NCBI GenBank assembly: GCA_034509425.1
Contig: JAVTVJ010000990.1
Span: forward strand, 124,001 to 188,000
Direction of reading: 5' to 3'
DNA: 64,000 nt
Source of the DNA: Eopsaltria australis
Lineage: Eukaryota; Chordata; Aves; Passeriformes; Petroicidae
Part shown: positions 11,535 to 20,565 of the stretch, one piece after another
How positions within the stretch are numbered: position 1 is the stretch's first letter
Layout: every line of letters starts with the position of its first letter
Position numbers and translations under genes: made by a program
Notes under the pieces: generated by a model
Told to the model about the DNA's origin: nothing
Seen by the model: only the letters and a program-made list of their open reading frames with translations
The model's database searches: none

Positions 11535-11980
11535 TACATCTGAGACACTCTGGTGGAGGCTGTTCCTGGAACAGCTTGGCTCTCAGCACCCTGAGTGGTG
11601 AGATCTCTGACTCTGCACCTGGAGGCAGCACTGAATGTCTCCTCTGTGGGCAGGACCCATCCTTGGAGCCTCCAAGGTGGTGCTGGAGACTACAGGAAGG
11701 AGCTCTGCTGTGGTAACTTGGCCGGTCTCATCGTGATGAAAGGCATGTTCTCAAATTGTTCCATCTTGTGCTCCAGCCGCTCCTTCATTGGCCACTGTTT
11801 GTTATGAAATTCAGTCCACTCAGCTGCCAGCTTCCATCGCTCCCTAAGGACATCTGCAACATTGACTCCTGTTCCTCCAGCGAAGACCTGACCCAAAGAT
11901 ACTGAGTGACCAATGCAAGCAAGGCTTTGCCAGCCTTTGCTGGACTGACTTTCTCCAAAGAACCCATTAGCAGAGGTGAG
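11535..11980 (-). pseudogene. Partial tandem copy B of the coiled-coil exon region
   Basis: Positions 11560-11880 align closely with 7325-7655 of copy A, including the whole of block c and its 3' intron. Beyond that, 11889-11940 matches about 8540-8600 and 11950-11980 matches about 9300-9330. Copy B therefore lacks roughly 0.9 kb and 0.7 kb that copy A has, the second gap including the solo LTR. Block c here has CGA in place of the TGA of copy A. However, its donor GT reads TT, single-base losses break the frame (LEEQESMLQMSL, then a shift, then RERWKLAAEWTEFHNKQ), and its acceptor region is changed. It is non-functional by several independent marks. Confidence 0.6.
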
Positions 11981-12025
11981 GGTCTACACTGTTATTGGGC
12001 TTGTCTAATGTTCCAGAAGCAGTAC

Positions 12026-12230
12026 CTGTAGGTCCCATTGGAATGAATCCCACTTTGATGAAATGTATGCTGGAGCTGCTTGTCCTACTCTGGGACTTGG
12101 GATGCTGCTCTGCCAGGGCCATGTCCTGGCTCTGCATCAGATCTGAGCTGCCAGCTGCTTCTTGTCCTGTCACAGCCTCTCCTCCTGCTGCCACTTCCGT
12201 TGCCACTACTTCTCCCTTCTCATTTTTCAT
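12026..12230 (-). pseudogene. Possible first-exon-like block
   Basis: A minus-strand ATG at 12230 opens a 68-codon frame that runs to a plausible donor, CCTACAG|GTACTG, at 12026. It begins MKNEKGEVVATEVAAGGEA and later has DLMQSQDMALAEQHPKSQ and GFIPMGPT. The composition, acidic and Ala/Gly/Ser/Gln-rich, resembles a disordered N-terminus more than chance AT-rich translation. It lies just upstream of copy B in the direction of transcription. I do not recognise it, and no promoter is evident. Confidence 0.3.
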
Positions 12231-13202
12231 GGAGGCACATTCTCCTCTGCCTTTTTTTCTTAATATTTACAAAATGCCTTATTATTTTTAATATCCCCTG
12301 CCAAGTGCTATTCTCTCTGTTCCTTAAAATCTTAAACAATATATTTACAGGAAAGACTTCCATTAAAATTCTTCATAGAATTCTTAAGAACTTTAAGCAG
12401 ACTAGGTGTAACTCAAGAAGTTTCATTTGCAGCACAAATCCCTTTCAACACAAATGCATGTTAATTTTTTTTATAGCTTATTCAACTATGCCTTGACTGT
12501 ATCAGGTAATTCAAGGTTAACACACATTCTCTGACAAAGTGGCCTGCACCTCATGCCTTGCAAAGATATAAGAAATGCTATGTAAATTTATAGCAGAAAT
12601 ATTTTGTTAGATTTTCTCACTTAAAATTTCTGATAATATTCAAGCAGGAGACATTAACATTATGTTCTCTGTTTCTGTAAATTCAATTGAAACACAGTTA
12701 AACTTTTGAAGGTCTATATGAAACAATGGAAACAATAAGTCAGCTGTTAAATATCTAGGTCTAGTTAATAATACCTTGCTCTTGTTTATAATTGTTACCA
12801 TTAGAGATGGTATCTACTTTTGTTTGTTTTGTTTTAATTTAAATTTTTTGTATTAGATTACTTCTGGTTTTAAATTGCCAGTTTTTGACAAGAGTTAAGT
12901 TCAAACCTAGAGTTTTACAGCTGCAATTTATTAAGAACTTTAAAGATACAATATTGAAAAATTAGTGGTGAATTATGGCACAGCCTCCTCATTAAAACCA
13001 CCAGGTTGTGCAGCAAATTTACAGACAATCTGCAAGCTGAAATTTTAATCTCTTTGTGCTTTAGAGAGTGCATTAATTATAGTAATTCTATGAGAGCAAT
13101 AATTAGACTGTTTTACAGTAGCCACTAAGGTCAGTTTATACAAGTAATTTTTCACCTGCTACAAAGCCCCATGAATATATTAACTCATCACGAACCTATG
13201 TT
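12231..13202. other. AT-rich stretch; possible conserved non-coding segment
   Basis: No gene is seen. From about 12905 to 13170 the sequence is homopolymer-poor with moderate complexity and TAATTA-type motifs, a texture often seen in conserved non-coding elements. This is an impression only, since conservation cannot be judged from one sequence. Confidence 0.3.
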
Positions 13203-13512
13203 TTCTGCTCAAAATTGTGTTGTGTGAAAAGAAAGCAATAGAAGTGGTGGACTTAACAGAATGAAGTTCTGCCACTGCAGTCAGGGATGTTCTGGCACAG
13301 GATTTCATCAGAAAGCAATATACAGCCATGAATGCTAATTGGCCTTTTGTCATAGCTGGAGAATCAATCCTGTCTGCTAACACAAAAAGCTTTTGTGAGA
13401 ACATGGGTGCTGCTGGAATGCTGCCAAACCCAGATGATTTTTGTGTTGTAAGACATTTCCAAACGTGCAAAAAAATTGGGGATTACAAGCAGGGATGCAA
13501 CTCTGCCCTGTA
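13203..13512 (+). other. Exon-like segment open on both strands, unidentified
   Basis: On the plus strand a frame runs about 100 codons with a single TGA at about 13258-13260. After that stop it reads AVRDVLAQDFIRKQYTAMNA, then NWPFVIAGESILSANTK and SFCENMGAAGMLPNPDDF. It ends at TAG near 13512. The minus strand is also open over 13180-13470 (96 codons). Two long open frames over 310 bp are unusual in DNA this AT-rich. It could be a decayed retrocopy fragment, a viral-type relic or chance. I recognise no family and see no poly-A tail or splice sites. Confidence 0.25.
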
Positions 13513-15425
13513 GTGGTAGCTCAAGTCAGTACCTCAGCTTTACTGCAATGTTCTCATCTGGGGAAAAAAAGCAGAAAAAACCCAAAAGAAAATATAAGAA
13601 ACCTGGGGTTTTTTTCTTACTAGTAAACAAGGATATTAATTGATTCCTGATTGAAAGACAACAACAAACAAGGCAGTAAAAGAATTTATTTCTATGTTTT
13701 TTAAGTGTTCTAGTTTGAGTTGAGTGAGCATTTTGAAACACATTTCATGCATTTTTCGTCTAAGTGCTTAATTAATTTGTTTTCAAATTCATAGAGTTCA
13801 ACTATGCCTACAGAAATGTATCAAGAAAAATTATTTAACAGCAGTTATGGCAAAAGATTGGAACAGATCAGCACTACAATTTGCATTTATTAATATTTAA
13901 ATTGGATACATAATTGTGAGGATAAATATGTATCAATGAGCAAAAATAAATGCATTCTTTACATGTCCAGCTAAAATATTTCACATTACCAAGACTGAAC
14001 ATTGACAAGTAGTTTTTTTCAGAGGAAACGGATGTATTTTTTATTAGTTATTTCTAATTGGAATAGTAGCATCTTGCATTTAATATCTGCATTCAATATC
14101 TAATTTATAGCACTGTACATTGCACCTTGGAGTGAACCTGTGTGCTGTAGAAGATTAAGGCTAATGGAATTGATTGCGTTAAAAATGCAACTTCAGAATT
14201 CTCCATTGGTTTAGAATTAATAGTACATTCTGCATAACAACACCTCTTCTGTTTCTTCACTACAATAGCAGTATCTATGGCCTCCAGACATTACGAAAAT
14301 ATTTGCACATATAATTAGTTATACATAGAAATCAAAAATTTATTGTTTTCCTTAAATGTTTGAGCAGCTTTCCTCACTTCATAATTTCTCACAATCATAG
14401 TTTTCAATTTAAATTTTTAGTACATTAATCTGCTGTCCCATCAAATAGGAATTCTTTGTCTTATGATGGGCTGATTCATTTCTGCTCATGAGAAAAGCTT
14501 CACAGACATATGTTTGAGTAGTATGATAATCAGCTAGAAGAAAAGTTAAATTAATTAATCAGGGAAATATAAAACTAACAGCAAAAGGTGAATAAAGGAG
14601 AGTTAACTTAGCATGAGATTAAGGTGTCGGGAATAAAATTAATCAGACCAACAAGACGCTTGAAGAAAATAAAATTGTAGTTGTCGATGTGCCTGCACCA
14701 AGAGTGTAGGTGATAAACAGGAAGAATTAGAACTGCATGTTTGTGAGCATAAATTTGCCTTAATTGGTAGTGCTGAAACTTGTAGGATTCACATTATTGC
14801 ACCCTTAAAATCAATATAGATTAAATGGACAAAAGAGAAGAAGGACGGATTTTCTATCTGAAATGTTGTACTAATTAATTCTGAGGCATTGAAAAGTCTG
14901 AAGTAAACAGTGTTAGATAACTGTGCCCTCATTTTATAATACGTGACAAGTAACAGATATGGTAACTATAAAATGATACTGTTGTTTCTAAAAGTTTTCT
15001 TCAATTCTCTAATAGACCATTGTTTCTGACATAGGAGAATGTGATATTACATATTGTGGCAGTAAAAGGTGGTGTGATCACAGGAATAAAACCCATCTTA
15101 TTAGATGTACTATGTTTGAAATCTCAGCTGGTAATAAATATAACTGATACTTAAAGAGTATGGCCAGACTTAGAAACAACTTTGCACAGAAGCAGATAGG
15201 ACAATAAATACCTCAAATAATGAATAAAAATGTTACTAGATACCATGAGTGAAAAAGTAATTAGACAATATTTTAAAAAATTCTTTAAAATGAAATGAAA
15301 GCAGCCACCAAAAAGCAAAAGCAAATACCTACAATATAGCAAGTGAAGGGAAGGAAAGGGAAAATTAATAGTGATGATATAATGTGACCTGTAGAAATTC
15401 ATAAGTAAAACAAATAGCTAATGAA
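13513..15425. other. AT-rich non-coding stretch
   Basis: No gene or transposon is recognised. The segment at about 14040-14230 has the moderate-complexity texture of a conserved non-coding element, but I cannot test that. Confidence 0.45.
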
Positions 15426-15449
15426 TACACACACACACACACACACACA
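15426..15449. repeat. (CA)12 dinucleotide microsatellite
   Basis: Twelve uninterrupted AC/CA units. Perfect runs of this length are often polymorphic. Confidence 0.95.
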
Positions 15450-15550
15450 GAAACCCCAACTGCTCACAATGTTAGGAGGAATAAATTCCACTGTGATCAG
15501 TATGTTTAGTCACATGTCAGCCTGAATACAGAAACTATAGATCTGCAGGT

Positions 15551-15606
15551 TTTGAACTCAGTGATCCTTGTGGGTCCCTTCCTGCTCAGGATAGTCTATG
15601 ATTCGT
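15551..15606 (+). mobile_element. Short CR1/SINE 3' tail fragment
   Basis: The segment ACTCAGTGATCCTTGTGGGT and the following CTCAGGATAGTCTATGATTC closely match the 3' tail seen on the SINE at 31.9 kb (TGATCCTTGTGG...ACTCAGAATATTC). It ends in the CTATGATTC type of CR1 terminal repeat. Only the last 55 bp or so remain, so CR1-X and its SINE cannot be told apart here. Confidence 0.6.
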
Positions 15607-15857
15607 TACCTAATAAGACTTGCCTTCAGTGGTGAAGGGCAAAGACAGGCAAGTAGCTACTTCCAGGTTCAGAAGATGGTTTAATTTCCTTTCACAACTC
15701 AGTCCACACTATCAAAATTTGTTCTTGTGTTTTAACTCCATTACTCACTATTTTTTACTACTAACACCCAGGTAAACAAAGCAAGTTAATGGTATTGCAT
15801 GGCTTCTGGACTCAATATTGCAAATTTACACACTTCTTACCACATGAACTTGCACAC
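15607..15857. other. Spacer, nothing seen
   Basis: AT-rich DNA between the CR1 tail and the candidate LTR element. The last five bases, CACAC (15853-15857), form one half of the candidate target-site duplication. Confidence 0.5.
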
Positions 15858-17647
15858 TGTCGTGGAGTAATTGATGTTAAAAATTCCCAGTGTAGAAAGA
15901 GGAGATGGAACAGGAAATGAGGTAGCCGGTACGACAGATCCCGCCTACAAAAAACTCATAAAACCAGGAGAATAGCTGAAGAAGCCCTCTTTGAGGCTTC
16001 AGGTTTGCTGAAGGAAGACGGTGCTCTCTTCCCCTTTGCGCCAGCTGTGTAAGGTCTTCTCAGACCACATTGGCCTGAGGCTGCCGACCAGCATGGCGCA
16101 GAGGGAGGGGAGGGAGGGAACCCAAGCTGGTCTTTTGGTTTCTCATGGTGGCTCCATGCGGATGGAGCCAGATCGACTCTGCTTGGCTCCATCCAAACCG
16201 AGAGAGACTTCATTCTGCTGCCCCTGGCCAAGGAACTTCACCGGCTCCATTTCGCCTAGCCTGGCCGGGCTGGTCCCCTCTCCACAGCGCGGCCCGGCGC
16301 AAAGAGGGTTTGGGGTCGGGCCCCATGGGCCTCAGGAGCGCCCTGCCCGGTTAGATCCGCAGCGCGGCCCGACACAGGAGAGAGAAAAAGCTCAGAGTGG
16401 GCCCCTCCCACATCTGAGCGCGGCTCCTTCGGCTCCTTGCAACTGCGCAGGCGGGAGAAAAGGCTTGGACATGGCCCCTCCCGCAGCTCAGACGTGGTGC
16501 CCACCGGGCGGCCCCGTGCACGGTCCGGCATGGAAAGAGATTTGAACCAACCTCCCTGAAGGATGGGCGCAGCCTCCCCCGGGCCCCTGTGACTCAGGCA
16601 CAGCTTGGATGGGAGGCGGCACAAACAGGCTCCTCTCCCTTGGTTCAGGCACGGACTTATAACACTCAAACCACGCGGGTGAAAGTCATGTGACCATTGC
16701 CCAGCCCAAAGACAATTAACTGTTCCTTTCCAATGTCAGAATGGGACTTGGGGACATTCATTTTCCCCCCTCCCCACACACAGAAAGAGCACAAGAATGA
16801 AAGCACCTAGAAAAGGTACTGCATAGAGACTTTAAGTCAATGAATGTAACCAAGCTTATAGTCAAAGAAGGAAGAGATAAGGAGTGCTTTAATGCTGAAA
16901 ATTCTTCTTGTAAAAAACATTGATAAATTTGGCTGTAATATACCCTGTAATATATGAACAATGGTCTAAAAGAGGTGAGAAAAGGGGAATGTAATGTTCT
17001 ATGTTGTAAACAGTGGACTGAGACTTTTGTGTATAAGATTTTCCTTTCCCCTGGGAAACAGTAGAAGAAGACTTGTGTTGCCAATAATGAAGTAAGGAGA
17101 TGTCGTTGCCACTGTAATAGAAACATTCATTCTCAAAGGAACACCTCAATGACCATCATATGTCCATTGGTAGTAGCCCTGGGAAAGCTACAAAAATGGG
17201 AAGGGATCTAGAGAAACAAATCTTTCCCTTTGATGGGGGAGGGTAGGGTTGCTCGCTAGAAAGCTGATAAACACGGAAACTATATTTCCTTTGGAGAGTC
17301 AACATGATAGAACGAAAGAAAACTTCTCTCTCTACATGAATTAAGAAAAGAACTATTTTGTTCCAGAGGTGATGGATTAACTACAACTCAAAGTGTTATC
17401 TTTTGTATGGACAGTAAGAAAGAAATGAAAGAGGTGGGGAGGGGAAAAGAGTGTTCTAAAGGGTTGCCGTTGGTGCCTGATTATTATTCCTGTTTTAAGT
17501 TTGTTAATAAAATTCCTTTTTTGTATTCCTTAAAGTATAAGCCTACTCTGCCTACTATTAATCCTTATCTCATAACAAAATCAAATAATTTTGTCTACAA
17601 AATTAATGTTTCTACCTAGTTTCAATCCCCAAACCTCAAAACTGCAA
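15858..17647 (+). mobile_element. Candidate long LTR or LTR-retroelement with GC-rich core
   Basis: The left end, TGTCGTGGAGTAATTGATG, begins with TGTCGTGG, a start shared by many avian ERV LTRs. CACAC flanks both ends (15853-15857 and 17648-17652), compatible with a 5-bp duplication, although the right end then reads GCAA and not a clean CA. A polyadenylation hexamer AATAAA (17506-17511) follows GTTTTAAGTTTGTT and precedes a T-rich stretch, as in an LTR R/U5 region on the plus strand. The middle (about 16000-16720) is GC- and CpG-rich, with CAGCGCGGCCCG twice (about 16285 and 16360). No gag, pol or env frame is recognisable. It may be one unusually long LTR or a non-autonomous element. Confidence 0.45.
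17506..17511 (+). promoter_or_regulatory. Polyadenylation signal AATAAA of the candidate LTR
   Basis: The hexamer lies about 140 bp before the proposed right end and is followed by a T-rich stretch (CCTTTTTTGTATTCC). It supports a plus-strand orientation for the candidate element. Confidence 0.4.
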
Positions 17648-17652
17648 CACAC

Positions 17653-18549
17653 GATCAGGTGCAAGAGTCTCTGGTCTTCATTGACGTGTTAGCATGCAAA
17701 AAAGAATCATCTGCACAACACGAACTGTCATAGAAGAACATCCTAGCATCGCCAGCAGCAGTGCTGGCAACAGAGAAAGCAAAAGGGTTCAGCTAGGGTG
17801 TCTGTATTTCAGGAATAGCTAGGTGCAGTATATCTGTGGTAATGACAACACTCTAATTCTGCTGCTAACTCTCAAGCACGTTAAGTGACATTTATTAGCA
17901 TGTAGTATTTTTAAATTGGCACAATTATTTATACTGGTTTTATGTAAGTTTTAGAAGACTGTGGAAATTCTTAATACTAGTAGAAAGCTAATGCTATGTC
18001 AATATTTAGAAAACATAAATTAAACTGGGAATAGATACTGTTAATTATAGTCCTGTCAACTTGCTATTGATCCTGAAGAAAATAATGGAGCAGCTGGTAT
18101 AGGGTTTGATTAAGAAAGAATTAAGAGGAGTTAATATAATTAATGTCAATTAACATGCACTTATGAAACCTGAGCCTAATCACTCCAACCTAGTAGCTCC
18201 TTTGAATACAAGTGCAAATTTGGGGGATGCATTCAATCTCTGACTTTGAATAATTCCATTTTGATGCAATGAGTTGAATAATACAAAATCCTTTTGGTGA
18301 TATATTATATGGAATAAAGTCTGGTTAGCAGCAGATCTTGAAGGACTTGGTAGGATTACTTCTTGGTCCACCACTAATAAAATAACATTAATAAAATGTT
18401 TACTGGAAATTTTTTCATAATAAATATTGATTCATTAAATTATAAATAGTGATGATTCCTAATGTAAACAGAATCACTTATAAACTGAGGTACAATATAA
18501 TAAAGTAAATTAGTTAAGCAGAAAAATGTAGCATTTGGCAGCAATATGA
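17653..18549. other. AT-rich non-coding stretch
   Basis: Nothing is identified. Open frames such as 18180-18374 (-) have no recognisable content. Confidence 0.5.
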
Positions 18550-19190
18550 AGGATCACAGAAGGGTTTGGATTGGAAGGGACCTAAAAAACCAGGTACCCC
18601 AAAGGCAAATCAAACATTTCCTTGAACACTTCCAGGGATGGGACATCCACAACTTCTCTGGGTATCCTATTCCAGTGTCTCAACCATGCTTACTGTAAAT
18701 TATTTCTTCCAAATATTTAATGTAAGCCTACTCTGAGATTAAAGCCATTAGCCCTTGTCCCGTCACCACATGCTTTTGTAGAAACTCACTCTCGAGCTCT
18801 CTTTTAGGCCCCATTAGTTGCTGGCAGGTTCCTGTAAGGTCTTCCTGAAGCCTTCTTTTCTCCAGGCTGAACAATCATGACACTCTCAGCTTGTCCTCAT
18901 ATCAGAAGTTCTCCAGGCCTTGGATCATGTTTGTGGCCCACCTTTAGACCCTTTCAAGCAGGTCCATGTTGTTCTTGTGCTGAAGATCCCAGAGCTGGAT
19001 GTAGTCCCCAGGTGAGATCTCATGAGGGCAGAGTAGAGGAGTGGAAGCCTCTCCTTCAGCCTGCTGGCCATGTAGCCCAGGATGTGGTCATCATTCATGG
19101 CTTCAAGCACACACTGCTTGCTGTTGTCCAGCCTCTCAATAACAGACGCTCCCAAGACTTTCTCCTCAGTGCTGCTGCCATCATTCTGAC
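18550..19190 (-). mobile_element. CR1 LINE, 5'-truncated, minus strand
   Basis: The left edge (GATCACAGAAGGGTTTGGAT, then TGGAAGGGACCT) is the reverse complement of a CR1 3' end. The sequence then follows CR1 rightward (ACACTTCCAGGGATGGGACA; GCTTGTCCTCATATCAGAAG). Frames are broken throughout, so it is an old copy. Its 5' truncation point abuts a run of 28 A at 19191-19218. Confidence 0.88.
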
Positions 19191-19218
19191 AAAAAAAAAA
19201 AAAAAAAAAAAAAAAAAA
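19191..19218. repeat. A28 homopolymer
   Basis: Twenty-eight uninterrupted A at the 5' truncation end of the CR1 copy. CR1 does not end in poly-A, so this run is not its tail. It is either a slippage-expanded A tract or the remains of another insertion. Confidence 0.95.
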
Positions 19219-19285
19219 GACATAGTTATTAAAGTAAAATATATAGTAAATATGTGTATCATTGTGGCCAAAACTTTGACTGGGA

Positions 19286-19329
19286 GGAATGAATGAATGA
19301 ATAAATGAATGAATGAATGAACGAATGAA
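19286..19329. repeat. (GAAT)n tetranucleotide microsatellite
   Basis: About eleven units of GAAT/AATG with two substitutions (AATAA and AACG). It lies 67 bp from the A28 run. Confidence 0.9.
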
Positions 19330-20324
19330 ACTTCTTCCATGGGGAAATATTCTAATTGGAGCAGAATTTTTATTTTCCCTGTGGTATATGTGTCTATATC
19401 TATATTTATCTATATATACCAGCATATCTACAAGTGTTTTACCTGGATATGACTGTGTACTGAGTTCAGTTACAGTGTCTGCAGTTCACTTTCTTTTCCC
19501 CAAATAATATTAAGAATCTCAAGATCAAAGAAAAGTCAAAGGTGTTATTCAAAAGTGGAAATTTTGGTAGTCTTACACTATGTTTTTGAGTTCCTTTTAC
19601 ATATTTATAAGTAATTATCTACATGGACATCAATGTAGATTTGTACATTTCCTATGCTTGTTTCCTTTAAACCCTAATTCCTGCTCTCTCATACATTGTG
19701 CTCATGATAAGCTTTTCCTTTCCCCTTTTGTCATACACATAATGCCAGACTTGAAAGGAGCTCATTCTCTTTAGCTTATCAAGGAAAATGTTGAGGGTGA
19801 CACAATCACAGACTATAGGAACCTCCTGAGGTACTGTCATCTGATTAATCTAATTAGTTATTCAATCTAAGGGAGAAGAAGCAATAAGAGGCTGTCAGCC
19901 TTGTTCATTTTAAAATTGCATGCTGTGCACATATATTTAGAATCAACTTCTTCTGTGTGGTTGCTATTTTTTGGATTGCTGACCCAGACTTTTTCTTGTT
20001 AGTATAAACTTTAATTTTAATCCAATACCAAAATATGGAAATAAAGAGTTCCAAAGTTTTTCCCCAAGCCCTCTTACTTTTGTCTCTGAAGTCAGAGAAG
20101 AACACATGTAATGAAAGGGGTGTGACTCACATTACTCACTCTCATAGCAGGGAGGTGATGTTCAAACTACCCCAAATGTCGAAACAAACTTGAACATTTT
20201 TGCCTAACACATTTTTTTTCAAGAAATGCACACTTGGAATACAGTCACAGTTGGAAAGAAATATTCCAAAATGGCATTGTAAATTTCTTGTTGGAAAAAG
20301 AATGTTAGTTTCATGGCTTGGAGT
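19330..20324. other. AT-rich non-coding stretch
   Basis: No gene or transposon is recognised. A short TATATC-type low-complexity segment lies at about 19393-19420. Confidence 0.5.
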
Positions 20325-20565
20325 AGAGTGGCTGGAAAGCTGCCTGACAAAAAAGCCACTGAACCTGAGTCAGTGTGTGCCTAGGTGGCCAAGAAGACCA
20401 GTGGAAACATGGCCTGTATCAGCAATAGTGTGGCCAGCAAGAGCAGAGAAGTGATTATTTCTCTGTATTGGGCACTGGTGAGGTCACACCGGCAATCCTG
20501 CGTTCACTTTTGGGCCCCTCGTTGCAACAAGGACATTGGTGTCCTGGAACATCTCAAGATCATCT
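20325..20565 (+). mobile_element. CR1 internal fragment, plus strand
   Basis: The sequence corresponds to the C-terminal half of CR1 ORF2: CTAGGTGGCCAAGAAGACCA, GGCCTGTATCAGCAATAGTG, GAGGTCACACCGGCAATCC and TTTTGGGCCCCTCGTTGCAA. Read in frame it gives the CR1-like run [19 protein letters not shown]. Both ends are missing. The 3' end of the element is absent, which is unusual for a simple truncated CR1 insertion and suggests later deletion. Confidence 0.85.

Noticed and set aside
16021..16545. 174-codon plus frame and 137-codon minus frame (16256-16669)
   Set aside because: GC-rich DNA has few stops. Both frames lie inside the candidate LTR element, have proline/arginine/glycine-rich composition without motifs, and overlap each other on opposite strands.
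19191..19218. A28 considered as the tail of a retrocopy or LINE-1
   Set aside because: The sequence to its left is a minus-strand CR1, whose 5' end lies here, and CR1 has no poly-A tail. No retrocopy sequence precedes the run.
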